The position numbers and the translations under genes are program-made. The notes below the pieces were generated by a model. The model did not search any database and was not told where the DNA came from. It was given only the letters and a program-made list of their open reading frames with translations. Below, in pieces: positions 1-12,129 of a stretch of 64,000 bases of DNA (positions are counted from its first letter, which is position 1; every line of letters starts with the position of its first letter). The stretch comes from Cricetomys ansorgei (taxonomy: Eukaryota > Chordata > Mammalia > Rodentia > Nesomyidae), in NCBI GenBank assembly GCA_026225945.1, contig JAMJFZ010000770.1, positions 3,782,001-3,846,000 on the forward strand, read 5' to 3'.

Positions 1-738
1 GAGTTTTTAAGGAAAAGAAAAGAAAAACTGTACACTCCTGAACTCCAAATCCTTCCACCTCTAACATCCTTTGGTTCTGAGAAGAAAACCCCACTGGGTT
101 TGGCGACTTGTCTGTAGCTCTCTCACTGTGGTATAGTATGGGGATCCCAGAAGCTGGCAGAAGTTGTCTCTTGTCAAGTTTGACTTTCCAGGCAAGATAT
201 CTTGGTCAAAAAGATGCACCTGGTCTAATATGTGAGGTCACTAAAGATGAGGGTACAGATTACAGAGCTGTGTCCTGGCTGCCAAAGTCACTGAGAGGGG
301 AGCTGGAACCCCAGTAGCAGGTGGCAGCAGTCCCTTCAAGGGCTCAGCTGGGAATACAGGTGAAAATCCCAGGTGGAGTCCATCTGGTCCTTCATGATAA
401 CCCAAGTCAAACCTCAGTATCCCTTCATTTTTGTGGCCTGGCTAGAAATCCAAGGTACAGATCTCAGTAGCCTTCAAGCAGAGACAATCACAGTAGGGCT
501 TGTGGTTTAACCAGGAGGGAACCCTATACTGGCCACAGCTCAAGACAAAGCAGGAAGAAATAAAACCCCTCACCTGTCATCCCCCCACACACCTAATCAA
601 ACCTGCCTGTACATAGGGAAACCCCCTTTTAGGGGTGACATGAAGCCGTAGCATTTATCCCATGACACATAAATGGCTTCTTTCATTGGTATTGATTGAA
701 AAGTTGTTTTTCAGCAAGGGAAGGATTGAGTCCACATA
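1..738. other. Unique-looking sequence, no feature recognised
   Basis: No SINE, LINE or LTR landmark, splice-bounded exon or RNA gene was recognised. The only open frame of note is about 70 codons with no known motif. An old diverged repeat below my recognition limit could be present. Confidence 0.4.
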
Positions 739-1093
739 TTGTTTTGAATCTTTAAGTAGTGCCAAAATTCTATTTGAAAGGCTTCATCCCTGGCCTTGGC
801 AATACTCAGATTAGAACTGCCAGGAGGAAGAGATCTACTGGAAAGATGGTATGGATTGGGGTCATGTCACTGAGAGAACATACTGAGAATGTAGCCTTTT
901 CTATTTTGCTTCTGACCACCAGGAAGCGGTCACACTTTTCTATTTCACCCTCTTGCATGATACCCTGCATCACCACAAGCCCAAAGACTGAGCCAGTGAC
1001 CATGGACTGAACCTTTTAAACCCCTAGTTGACATAAACCTTTCTCCCCTTTAACTATTTTTCCTCAAGCATTTTGTCACAGGGATGGAAAATT
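739..1093 (+). repeat. ERVL-MaLR LTR (MT/MTE-like), diverged
   Basis: The sequence opens with TGTTTTGAATCTTTAAG, a typical MaLR LTR start. It closes with the family's 3' landmarks in order: ATGGACTGAA, a degenerate AAATAAACCTTTC-type polyadenylation segment, then CATTTTGTCACAG-GATGGAAA. The plus orientation follows from that order. It is an LTR without internal retroviral sequence and diverged throughout, so it is an old solo LTR. The subfamily is uncertain. Confidence 0.65.
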
Positions 1094-3547
1094 GTGATGT
1101 GGTTCATATAGGGGAGAATTCCAAAGGGGAACATTTCTGCTCTGGAAAAGCCACACACTCATAACCTTTGCAAGTTTGTGATGTAATGTTAAGCAAGGTA
1201 TCAAGAGACTAAATTAAACGCATAGCTATATACATCTCCTTTCCGATGGCACTGATATTTAAAATTCACCAGTGACCTGATATTTTAGTATAAACATTGA
1301 AACAGAGGATATGATCTGATTTCAGAAACATTAAAGTATAAAAATATATATTCAAAATAAACATAAGCATGAATTTATCACAGAGGCCCATGGGGACTCT
1401 TGGAACTATGCAAGCATGAGCTGGACAAGGGACACTTTAGACATTAGTAGTGACTGTATGAGGTAAATATTTCAATTTTTGTATTCTCATCAGTGTTCCC
1501 CAATTTTGTCACTGATGTATATGCACCATGAATACTAATTTCATTCATCAGAAAGAAACTTTGATTGTAGAACATTAAAATCTCACATAAGAAAAGTGCA
1601 CACGACCTTTTGACTCCACCATTGTGACTTCCATTCCCCGGGCTGAACACTTTGTTTTTGGCTCGTTTTCATTTTGCTGTGTCCTCTCTAGCTCCTAAGA
1701 ACAGCTTTACCTTCCATCTTCTATGATCCTGAACAAAAGCTCCCATAAGGCCACTCTCTACTACACCATAGGATAGCAGTGTGGCCATGGTTTTAACCAG
1801 TGGGGTGGGGGCTGGTACTACTGCTCCTTGGTGTGGGTCCCATGGGCATGGTTGTGACTTCACACCGCACCCAGGGCTGTAAATAGAGCATTCTGTGCAG
1901 AGCATTCGGGACACACTCTAAAGACTCGGGTGCTAGGAGACTGCTTGGATCCCTTTGAAAACATGATACGCTTCATTTTCTTTCTCTAACACTAAACACT
2001 ATTATCCTCACTATGTGGAGACAGAGCACTAGGCTACGCAGTCAAATAGCAAATGCAAGAACCAGAACCACGTGTTTGATTTTGTTGCTTGTGATTGTGG
2101 AAGGAGTTGTGCGGTTTTGTTGGAAGGACAACGAGAGAATAATATGTGTCATGATTCTCCATGGAACCTGATCCCCTTGTCACACACCCCCCCCCCCAGC
2201 TTCCCAGCACACACTTCACCTGCCATCAGCCAGTTTTATCCCTTAGATATCTATAATGCTCCGCATCTGTCCATCTTCCTTATCACCCTGTTCCCAAGGC
2301 GCCAGCATCCTCCTGGAGGATGATGACAATCGCCTCTTAGCTGGCCTTTAGGCGTCTTCTCTTGACCTCCTTGGTTCTCTTTACCCCCTTAAAGAGCTCC
2401 CATGAGAGCCCAGTAAAACCATCTCTGATAGGGCTAGTAGATGAGGTGGGGCCACAAGGTGGTGATGGACAGATATGATAAATATATGTTGTATAAATGT
2501 ATGGAAATTTTAAAGAATAAAAACTTTCTTTTTAAAAGCCACCCACCCCCTCTCCTGTCCTCCCATTACCCTGCTTTGTTCCATTGGCTGCATGCACAGT
2601 GTTTGAGAAGAAACTCCATACATGCTTGTCTGTCAATTTCTCTCCCTCTTTTCCCTAATCTCCAACCCCCCCCCCCCACATCCTTAGTTCCCAGGACTAC
2701 ATGGGATGGGTCAGCTGAGGTCTCAGCACCTGTTGAAAATTATGTTAAATCAGGCTGGCCTCCAACACCCCTGACCATGTAGTCTTGTGGAGGGCTTGTG
2801 GGCTATGACTCCTGAAGTGTGTCATACAATGATCAAATCTCTATTCTGCACGGTCCTTTCCCCTAACCTGTGTGCTGTGGAGTTTCCATCATCCATACCT
2901 CATGGAAGGTCAGAGTGGAAGGCTGGTGAGTGAAAGAGGCTAGAGCAGTGGTCAGGGTCTGCTGGGCCACCCATCGTTGGGATCAAGGTCCGTGGGAAGA
3001 TCCAACAAGGCCCATGACCCCACAAGTTGTCCCAAAGAAGATTTCTTATTCCTTGTGATCAATTCATTCGCCAGACATTCAAAAACCACATTAAAATTCC
3101 TTGCCCCGAGGAGTAAAACTCGCTCACAAAGACCTCACACACACACTTTGAGAATTATCCATGGGGTAGATCTCTTGAATGGCAGAAAGAAAGTCTATCT
3201 CCTTCTCCTCTTGCTGTTGCACCATAGATTTGGTCTCAAATCCCCTTCCTGGGGAGACTTCTAGCTCCCATGCTTGCTGCTCACCACCTCAGCCAGTCTC
3301 CCTGGTCCCAGGAAGACACTGGAGTGGAGGATCAGGCTACACAGATCCCTCTGTCTTAGGCTATTTCAGGTCAGGATGTTGGGTACCATACAAAGAAAAG
3401 AGGATTGTTTGGTTCCAGATCTCAGTGCAAAATCCAAACTGTGTGGCTTCTAGCTGCATCCATAGCATGAGCCCATGTAAGACAGCTCACATATAGGCAG
3501 AGGATGTAATTGATGGAGGGAGAGAGGGGCTAGGTATTCATCCCGCC
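1094..3547. other. Unique-looking sequence with two poly-C tracts
   Basis: No gene or named repeat was recognised. Two C homopolymers stand out: about 11 C at 2187-2197 and 12 C at 2666-2677. Several open frames of 60-115 codons occur; none has a recognisable domain and the longest run through low-complexity C-rich stretches. Confidence 0.4.
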
Positions 3548-3917
3548 TGTCTTAGTTAGGGCTTCTATTACTGTAATAAAACACCATGACCAAGAGCAAC
3601 CTGGGGTGCGAGGGGGTGTATTTCAGCTTACAACTTATAGCCCATCATATAGAAGTCAGGGCAGAAACTCAAAGAAGGAACTGGGAGGCAGGAGCTAAAG
3701 AAGTGCCGCTTATTGGCTTGCTCCTCCTGGTTTGCTCATCCTGCTATTTTATAGAACCCGGGACCACCATCCCAGGGGTAACTCTGCCTGTTGTGAACTG
3801 AAGATGTACCACAGGTTTTCCCACAGTCCAATCTGGTGGAAGAATTTTCTTAATTGAGGTTCCCTTTTTCCAAATGATTCTAACTTGATTCAAGTTGAAA
3901 TTAAACTAGCTAATACA
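3548..3917 (-). repeat. ERVL-MaLR LTR (ORR1-like)
   Basis: On the plus strand it starts TGTCTTAGTTAGGGCTTCTA, the reverse complement of the MaLR 3' end (cagcaatagaaaccctaactaag type). It continues through ACACCATGACCAAGAGCAAC and ends near AAACTAGCTAATACA, the reverse complement of the LTR start. All expected blocks appear in order over about 370 bp, so this is a near full-length solo LTR on the minus strand. No clear 5-bp target duplication is visible. Confidence 0.75.
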
Positions 3918-3939
3918 GCATCTTTAAAAAATTATTTTG

Positions 3940-4089
3940 TTTTTTTTTTTTTTTTTTTTTTTTTTTACTCTGTAGCTCAGGCTGGCTTGGCACGCCTTAT
4001 GTAGCCCAGGTTGGCCTCGAGCTCATGATACTGTTCCTGCCTCAGCCTCCTGGTTGTTGAGATCATAGGCTTGAGCCACCATGTCTGGT
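3940..4089 (-). repeat. B1 (7SL-derived) SINE, old subfamily
   Basis: A T run of 27 bases at 3940-3966 is the reverse complement of the A tail. It is followed by landmarks of a 7SL-derived monomer in antisense: GTAGCCCAGGTTGGCCTCGA, then CCTGCCTCAGCCTCCTGG, then GAGCCACCATGTCTGG at the 5' end. The length, about 150 bp, fits B1. The divergence suggests an early B1F/PB1-type copy. Confidence 0.8.
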
Positions 4090-4609
4090 TTTAGCCTTCC
4101 CTTTTCATAGTAACCTGCTCTCCTAGGAACTGATCCTCTCTTGGGAGAGCTATCTCACTCCAGCAGCCACCTGTCATGTGGTAGGCTCACTTCCCTCTTG
4201 ACCCCTCCTGTCAATGGCCCATTGCCTTTCAGCAATGCTGTATCGGACACCTGGGCTGCAGCACATGAATGTTTAGGGATGAACCACATGTGAATCATAT
4301 CTCCTTTCTAGAAGAGAGTCAACCCAGTCTGCACCAGGGACTAATGATGATACCTAAATCCTGTGCATATGCTGCTTTCTCAGAGACACCAGTGCAGATA
4401 GAGGTTAAGGAGCAACCCCAAGGTGACCTGTGGTTTCCAACTCAATGTGAAATCACTCTAGGAAGGAACTTCCCTGGGAGGTTATTGTAGCAAAGGCATT
4501 ATATCCTGGGGTACAGGCCCTGGGAGCACCTGCCAGCATGCTGAGAAGAATCAGGGGCCCAGGAGAGTGGTACTAGTGAAGACACACTCAGGGCACCATG
4601 ATCTTTTTC
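4090..4609. other. Unique-looking sequence
   Basis: No landmark of a repeat family or gene was recognised between the B1 and the next SINE. Confidence 0.4.
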
Positions 4610-4617
4610 TTTTCTGA

Positions 4618-4648
<31 letters not shown>

Positions 4649-4884
4649 CGCGCGCGCACGCACGCGCATGCAAGCTCATGTGAGTATACACACATGAGAC
4701 TGAAGATTTATGTCCTATGTCTTCCTCAGTGCTCTCACCTCTCTCTGCCCACCCAGTGATGAGTTTACAGGTATGCACTACTGTGCCTGACCTTCACATG
4801 CTTTACGTGAGTGCTACATATTACTCTCAAGTTCTCATGCCTGCAGGACAAGTGTTTTATTTACTGTGCCATCTCCCCAGCCCC
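4610..4884 (-). repeat. B4 SINE (tRNA/ID-B1 composite) with microsatellite tail
   Basis: The element's 5' end lies at the high coordinate, where TGTGCCATCTCCCCAGCCCC is the antisense of the tRNA-derived head (ggggctggggagatggc). The middle GAGTTTACAGGTATGCACTACTG is the antisense of the B1-related half, and GTCTTCCTCAGTGCTCTCACC precedes the tail. The tail at 4618-4672 is an alternating TG/CG tract. B4 elements are ID-plus-B1 fusions, and both halves are visible here. Confidence 0.7.
4618..4672. repeat. (TG)n/(CG)n alternating purine-pyrimidine tract
   Basis: A 55-bp run alternates purine and pyrimidine without a break. It begins TGTGTG, passes through a CGCGCGTGCGCGCGCGCACG core and ends CGCGCATGCA. 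It is the 3' tail region of the minus-strand B4. Confidence 0.95.
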
Positions 4885-6639
4885 CATGCTCTGTCCTGAT
4901 GGCCCTGGAGACTTGGAGACTTAGGGCTCAAAGCATTGGTTTTATGAATACCAGGTAGATTAACTCTAGGGAAATCTGGAAGGAGCTTCAGTTGACACTT
5001 ACTGATTTGGAAGAACTTCCAGAACATTCCAGTAGGTTAGCTCTGAACACACTTTGTTCTCACTGTGCCACTAAGGCAACTGAGAGGTAGAAATGGGGTG
5101 GTACCAGCCTATAACTTCTTGCTTTTCTCTGATGCTACACAACTCTGGAGTAAGATTTCCATTTCTCTCTCTCTCTCCCAGCTGAAATCTGTGTCCTCCG
5201 CACAAATGAAATATTTAAGCCTCTCCCGAGGAGCCTCGCGTCACTTCCAAATCAACTTATTAGAACCTAATCTTTGTCTGCCATGGCTTTCTGGGCCAGT
5301 GCTATCAAGGAAGACCCCTGGCAGGTGATAGACTGGAAACAGAACGTTTATTTTTAGTGGTTCCTCCCCGACTCCAGCACCTTCCAGCACTGAGAACTGC
5401 ACACACCATGAAATACAACTGGTCCTTAGAAATGGCTGCCGATGTACTCAGGGAGACATGCAGATGGATGCTAGTCAAATCACCAGTGTAAGGTTGTTAG
5501 GAGCCCCTTAAACTATGGTGAAGACGAGGCATAGTGTGGAAGGTCAATCTTCCCAGCCAACAGTAGAGGAGATATAGGGACCCCAGAAGCTGCCAGTCTA
5601 GGTGTCCCAACAACATCAGCCATAGAAGGTACAGCGCCCTCATTTCTGCCTGGCTTTGGACACTGCTCACATCCCCTACTTCTATTATCTTGATGGGAAT
5701 CTTCCCAAATGCAAAAGGTAGCCTAGCCTTGCTTTTCCATTAGGCACAGCTAGGGAGCTCCAGAAGCCACCGAGTCCAAAGCCCAGTCTTGGGATCTTCT
5801 TTACGGTTGCAAAGCCCTGTGTAGTGAGCTCAGGAAGCCCATGGGAACCCCCACCACTAGCTCCACAACCGACATCGTGCCTCAGAGCAGCAGCTACTTT
5901 GTCCTTGCCAGGCATTCTGGGCAGGATGGTTCCACCCGTGGATCAGCCATGCCTAGCGCATAAGTACAGCTACAGCTTCATCCTTTAGAATAAAGGATAA
6001 AGGTCGCACGCTGTAGCATATGCCTACGTGTAGGCTCACAAGGAAGTCATGGAAGCACATTCATAGATGTAAACCCTGCCAGACCTCAGCAGAGGGAACC
6101 ACTATCCTGGCCAGTGCCGTACTGGGCAGTGGAACAGCAAGCGTTTGAGCTCAGGTGTTTGTATTGATTCAGAACTCCTCAAATGTTCTACTGACAGCAC
6201 ATGCAGACCATGGCCAAACAACCCCCCACATAAATCCAACAGCTGCAGACAATACAAAACGCCAAGGCCTAGGCAGCCTCTTACCCAACAGTGCACAAAA
6301 CAATTATTTTATACATAACTAAAAATAAACTTCTACAAAACACCCAACAGCCCAGCAGCGATGAGCTTGGTACATGGACCAGAGTGGTCTGAAGGTCAAG
6401 CTCCTTTCCCATATATAGGTAGGTAATCTTTCCAACATCCCCCTATAGAGAAGGAAATCAGCTGTCCTGCCTTGAAGCCATCCTGCTAGTGGCTGTGTCT
6501 CTGACTGCATTGCAGAGAAGACAGGAACAGCCACTGTTAGGAACCTGATGTTTCCTATCAAAGTAAAAAGTGCTTTCCCAGCAGGAAGAAAAGGGCCTCG
6601 CCCAGCCTTGCTATAGATGCTCACGTCCAGCCTTGTTCC
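4885..6639. other. Unique-looking sequence
   Basis: No repeat or gene was recognised. Open frames reach about 113 codons on the minus strand near 6.3-6.7 kb but carry no known motif, and the longest overlaps the L1 tail that follows. Confidence 0.35.
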
Positions 6640-6800
6640 ATCTTGGTCTGTCCTATTCATTACCTTGGGAGGCCTGCTCTTTTCTTCTAACGGGAAGAGG
6701 GAGGGGAATCAGGGAAAGAGTAGAGATGGGGAGAGCTGGGAGGAGGGGAGGTTGGGATCAGGACATATAGTATGAGAGAAGAAAAAATAAATAAAAAAGT
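6640..6800 (+). repeat. Rodent L1 (Lx-type) 3' UTR tail
   Basis: A G/A-rich stretch (GGGAAGAGGGAGGGGAATCA) leads into GGTTGGGATCAGGACATATA and GTATGAGAGAAGAAAAAATA, ending in AATAAATAAAAAA. This is the usual 3' end of rodent-lineage L1 elements, with purine-rich 3' UTR and A-rich tail. It is a severely 5'-truncated plus-strand insertion. Confidence 0.75.
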
Positions 6801-6867
6801 ACTTTCCTGTAGCACAGGATTGAAGGGAGTGATGGAAGGCAGGAAGGAGGTTAAAGCTCATCTCAGG

Positions 6868-7012
6868 GAGATTCTGGCTGTGTGGGATCAGGCAATCCTT
6901 CCCCTTCTCCCTGCTTTAGTTCGTGAATCTGGAAAATGAGTACAACAGTGCTGAAGTCCCACTAGGAAGTAGCGAGAACTTTCATAGAAAGCACTTTATA
7001 CTGTCGTTGGCG
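6868..7012 (+). repeat. MIR SINE
   Basis: Central MIR core landmarks appear in order: GGCTGTGTGGGATCAGGCAA, then CCTGCTTTAGTT and a following TCTGGAAAATGAGTACAACA, then AAGCACTTTATA at the 3' side. The pattern (ctgtgtgac..ttgggcaa, cctcagtttcc, ctgtaaaatgggg, aagcgctt) is characteristic of ancient mammalian MIRs. Confidence 0.7.
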
Positions 7013-8193
7013 GAAGGGAGCACCATGCTATGACTATGGTAGACACCCTTTGGGATTCTAGGTTGGACATCCCTCTCTCAATAATGACACATTGCTCTTG
7101 TCGATCTGTGACTCTTGGCCATTTAAATGGTGACCAATCAATCTCATTCTAGGGAAGGACATCTTTAATGGTGGCTCTCCCTTTCTTCATTGAGCCATGA
7201 AGCTTCTTGCTGCAAGTAGCACCACTAACTGGACCTCCAAGAGTGTGTGTGCAGCAAAATTTGTCCTGGCCCTGTAGGTCCAAGCATGGAAGGCTGAAGT
7301 TCTCCCATGATCTAAATTTCCCAAACTGACTGCCTCAGTCTAACTCAGGGTTATAACTGCTAGCCAATGCACTCTCTAATAACCCCAGATCTCTCCAGAC
7401 ATCACACTGCATTCTTCATTTAGGACAAGGGTGTGGACACCCTGCCGTTCTCTCTCTCCCTTTCCCCCAGTGAGTTGCAGCCCAATCTGTTCTACCCTGG
7501 TTATCTTCCCCTCTTCCCTGCTGCCTCACCTGCTGAGGTCTGAGCAGGCTCAGGTGGGATCAGTGTGGAGGCAGCATGATGAGCCAGGAGGAATGGGCTG
7601 TTTGAAGCCCAAGCATCCTTTGACTCCCAGCCCGGGCAGCAGAAGTGCCCTCCCCCACCCCCACCACACACACCAAACCACCCACACTTCCAAGGAGATG
7701 GAGGAGGGTGAAAACTCAGCCTCATCTTGGAATCTGATAAATCTGTACTTCTCTAATAGGGCCTGGAAGCTAGGCACATTCTTGTATTAAATGCAAGCTG
7801 GAAGGACTGTCCATACATGCTCCACTGTGCAGAGGAGTAAACCAAAGAGTGGAGAAGGAATGGAACTTGCCTGGTGGCACTTTGGGGCAGCAATACAAAA
7901 AAGGTCACAACCCTACCGTCAGTGTAAGCATGGATCCCAGACGCCATTGCAGGAGACCTTTCTGGAATCTGAGGTCAGCTTGAATTAGTGGTTTGACCAA
8001 GAAAGCAGTTTCATTGACCTAGGTATGTCTACTCTCAGAGGACTCCAGGCTCCTCCTACCAAAAACAGGACTCAGAGTGTTCAGACAGCGCTGAGCATCC
8101 CATAGACTCAGAACAGGCCCCTGTCTCCTCCCGCCTATTGGATCTTTGTGCAGGCTCTGAAGTCAGCACAGAAGAACAGAATCTAAGAAGCAA
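7013..8193. other. Unique-looking sequence
   Basis: No repeat landmark was recognised. A frame of 119 codons (7431-7790) spans C-rich sequence with no domain, and overlapping frames of similar length exist on the other strand, which argues against coding. Confidence 0.35.
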
Positions 8194-8495
8194 GACTGGA
8201 GATAGGAGCAGGTGAGGCGACTCAGTAGGTGGGTGCTTGTGTGCAAGCATGAGGACCGGTGTCCAGATTCCCAGCACCCAAGGATAAGCCAGGTTATGGG
8301 CTTGTGCCTGTTACCCTGGTACTGGTGACACAGTGACGGGGGATCCTGGAGTCTTGATGGTCAGCCAGCTTAGCTACAACAGCGAGCTCCAGTGTGAGAA
8401 ATAAAAAAATGTGAAGAGCAATCGAGGACACTCAATGTGAATCTCTGACCTCCTCATGGGCACATACACGTGTGTGCACATAAACGCATAACCTT
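8194..8495 (+). repeat. B4 SINE
   Basis: The tRNA-derived head reads GGTGAGGCGACTCAGTAGGT, followed by AGCATGAGGACC and CCCAGCACCCA. The B1-like half follows, and the characteristic 3' segment AAGAGCAATCGAGGACACTC leads to CTCTGACCTCCTCATGGGCA and a short CA/TG tail. The full order of B4 blocks is present, with moderate divergence. Confidence 0.8.
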
Positions 8496-11400
8496 CCACA
8501 CACTCCAGTGATGAAAAGACTATCAGGAAGAAGAAGTCATAAAATTTGTCAATAGAGGGTCATACTGGATGTGGCTATCTCTTGTGGTCCTTCTACCAAG
8601 GTCACAGACCCCAGAGCGAGCTTGGCGGTGATAGGATACCTGTTACCCATGGCGGTCATTGTATCTTAGATATTGTCTCTCAGATACCTGCCTATCTGGG
8701 ACATGCTGAGTTTGCATTTCTTGCCCTCTTGGCAGCTCTTCTAGCTTGAGAGGTCCTTGTGAGCCTTTTTTTGGCAAGGCGGAGACCGTCTCTGTGAACA
8801 TGGAGGAGCTGGCAGCCATGCTCCTGGCTGCAGCTGTGTAATCAGGTGACCCATGTGTTCTGGGCTTCTCAATTTAGGCATTAAGACTCTGTCCTCATCA
8901 AACCAGGACACTCGGATATCCTCCTGTGGCCAGCTTGAGCAGCCCTGCTCTCATGCCTTGATCTCCTTAGACCTGCCCGCTTGCTGGGGCTGGTACCACT
9001 TCAAGACACTGCAAAGGCTCCAGTGGGCAAGCAGAATCAAAAGAGACCCTGTCACAGACTGGCACAATGTCACTTCCCTCGACTGGCCAGACATCTCCAG
9101 TCTTAATTCAACCTGATCGCTCTGAAGCACGCCTCACTCCAGGCTGCTCCAGTCTATCTGGATCTTTACTTAGGCATCTTGTGCATTGTCCAAAACAAGC
9201 TACAGAGCAGAGCCCCAAGTTAGGAAGCATGGAAACTATTCTGCTTCACACAGGCCATAGCAGGATCATGGAAGCAGAGAGGAATGACATTTGGGGCCAG
9301 TCACTCCAACCCAACCCACAGGCACCCCCTCCCCTTTCTCCACGAAGAAAGATGCTGGCTTCTAGCCACAAATGATGTAACCCTTCCTATCTCCTGACTC
9401 TTCACAAAAAAACCTGGTTCTGGGACCGGAGCTTGGTTCAACTTACCCATCTAGTTCTTTCAACACACATGTACTCAAATTCTCCATTTTCCTCCTCCTC
9501 TTCCTCTTCCTTCTTCATCAAACAGAAGCATCTGGAAAGGGAGGGATGATCTTGCATCAGCATCTTCACCAGAGCCTCATATTGCCAGGGACAGTTCCAC
9601 ACACCAGGCTCTGCCTCCCTCCTACCTGGCTGAATCTGCTGATCCTGATTCACTCACGATCTAGCACAGTGCCTGTCACCTCAAGCCCTGTATTTTGGCT
9701 GCAGTTTTCATGCATCTATAACCCAGATATCAGCCGAGGCTTTTGGGTCATGACTACTAGGCATCGCTGTAATATCTAACTCTAAGATGTGGAAAAGCCT
9801 GTGACTGCCTCTCACTCCTGGAAGAATCCTGCACACCTCTCTAGACCAAGCCTGTGTCCAGGAGTTCAGTCTACTGGCATATTGTAAATGTCAGAACTAT
9901 GTTGAGGCCATCAAGGGGACGGCAGGCCAACATTGCAAAACTCAAACTTCACAACCCAAAAGGTACCTCCTGCTCTGCTTTCTCATCACCCCCTTCCTCT
10001 CCTTCCTGCCCCTTCCCACAAGGCCCACCCTGTGACTCCTATTGGGTCCATCTACCCTTCTTAAACCAATGTAAATCTTAGCTTCAGCCTCAGGAGGAAT
10101 TGGGGGAAAGGATTCCCTCGTCTCATTCCATGTCAATTACTTCTGACCATGGCTTAGGTCCCAGGGCCATGTCTGTCCCAGCCACCCAGAAAGTTTCTGG
10201 GCTCTGGTCCCAGTTAAGCGTAGAAAAGCACAAAGAATGAGGCAGACCTCCAGGGGAAAGAATTAAAAAAGATCATCATCTCTTTTAAAATTATACAGCT
10301 GACTCATCCTGCATCCTGAAGTTTATGGCATGGTTTCTACATCACAAGGAGTGTGAGGGGTTGAGAGTTGGCCAACACCCACCAACCTGAGGCCCACCCA
10401 CAGTTAGTCCCTACCCTTGGTCCATAGACTTGGAAGGCAGCAAAGCTCAGACTCCAGGACCTCGAGGAGCTCAGGTCTCTCCTCAGAAGCTGACCCTGCC
10501 TGACAAGTCATGCATCCTTTCAGAGCCCAGGTCTTTACGTGGCAGTTCCCACTGCATGGGACCATTAGGGAAAGTACAAGAAACAGGAACAAAGGAGGAT
10601 TCTGCATCCCCTGAAATGCTACCCCAGGGAGATACCAGCTCCCTATTTATTGAGCTCAGGAAATGCCAACAGATTTCAACACACTCCTCTGTAAGTCCCC
10701 AATTAGGAAGGCAAGATGCTGTCACAGGAGCTACATGTCTCACCCCCATGCCAAATGCAACGGGTTTCTGGATAGGCCCAGCTGATGGCACACGGTGGGC
10801 TTGCTTGCCTCCCTGGCACAGACAAACAAGGAGAACGGATGTTACTGCCCACTTCGCCAGGCTGCGGGCCTCAGAGCTGGCAGGGGGCTGGCAGCTGCAG
10901 CAGAAGGGCAGGAAGGTCCCAGCAGCTGGGCCGAGGTCAGGTACAGAGGCCTGGGCTTAGCAGAGATTGCTAAGTGCCTGGTCCAGCTGCTACCGCTGTG
11001 TGCTGGGCTGAATGCCGGAGCCAGGCACTGCAGGGCCAGCCAGCCTCCCATGCTGCCTTGGCCAGGCCTGTGGTCTGCAGCTTGTCCTCTCTTCCCCTCT
11101 CACCACAGGCCTGCTCTCTCTGCCTCCATCACCTCCTCTTTCTTTCTACTCTTTCTCCCTCTGCCTCTCTCCTTCACTCTAGGACTGTCTGTTTCTTCTG
11201 CCTTACCCCTATTCGGTTTCTTCTGCCGTACTCCTATCTCTTCTACTTTTTCTTCTTCCCCCTGTTTGTCAGCCTCTCTCTACTGCGTTGTCTGAGTCAA
11301 AGTCTGGGAGACAGAGAGTGAGGCAGGTTCCTAAGTGAAATCCAGCAGGAACCTGCCTAACCCACAGTGCAAAGGCAGTAAGGGGCAGAGGGTGTATATA

Positions 11401-11829
11401 CTTGTATATCACTCTAGAGGGTGATATACTTGTCAGGGCAAACCCTTCATGAACTAGACTATTTCCCTTATAAAAGAGGTTCTGGGGGGTTGTCTGACCC
11501 TTCACCAGAAGGAATATGTAGACAGTACTGTCCGTGACGTTGGAAATGGGCCTCCAGCAGACATGCAGCCCACCGAGGCAGCCAGGCTCTGCTCAGCACC
11601 CCTGGCAAGGAAAGCTCCACAGTATCAGGTTCTCACTGGCATCCCAACAATCTTCTCTTGGGGCCTTCCTCTGCTGTGATAGGGTTCCAGTACATAGACA
11701 CAGATGGGTTTTGTGATCTGCTGCATTATCTGATGCTCCCTGTGGGCAGGGGCAGCCCAAGCGGGACAATGGGTCCAGCAAATTGTACTCAGCAGAGAGC
11801 AAAGTCAGAGCAGAGTCTGGGATGACTGT
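8496..11829. other. Unique-looking sequence, GC-richer near 10.8-11.1 kb
   Basis: No interspersed repeat was recognised apart from a pyrimidine-rich patch at 9480-9515 and a long pyrimidine-rich run around 11060-11280. A 176-codon frame (10430-10960, plus) is the longest here. Its translation shows no domain, signal peptide or repeat, and overlapping frames of 102-166 codons on both strands suggest GC-driven openness. Four CAGCTG E-boxes sit in 10779-10989. Confidence 0.35.
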
Positions 11830-12122
11830 TAAGCAGCTTTCTGTTACTGTAACAAATTACCCTAAACAATCAATTTAGCAAAGGAAAAGATTGTTCTGCT
11901 CATATTTTCATGGCAAGTGTGTGTGTGGCAGAGGAATATCTTCACCTCTGGGTGGCTAGGAAACAAATTGGGGTGGGTACTGTACATACTCAATGACACA
12001 AATTCTTACCATGAGACCCCACATTTTAAAACTTCTACCACTTCCCAAAAGCATCACAGCATGAGAACCAAGCCTTCTCTACACAGGTCTTTGGAGGACA
12101 GTCCACATCCAGCCTGTCATTG
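11830..12122 (-). repeat. ERVL-MaLR LTR, diverged
   Basis: Antisense MaLR landmarks are present: CAGCTTTCTGTTACTGTAAC at the left (antisense 3' end), CTACCACTTCCCAAAAGCA in the middle and GGTCTTTGGAGGACAGTCCA near the right (antisense 5' portion). It abuts a plus-strand MaLR at 12130, so the pair is head to head or one interrupts the other. Confidence 0.6.
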
Positions 12123-12129
12123 TTTGCAT

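Noticed and set aside
10430..10960. 176-codon frame considered as a coding exon
   Set aside because: No domain, no recognisable homologue, and frames of 102 to 166 codons overlap on both strands in the same GC-rich sequence. Cross-species substitution patterns would be needed to revive it.
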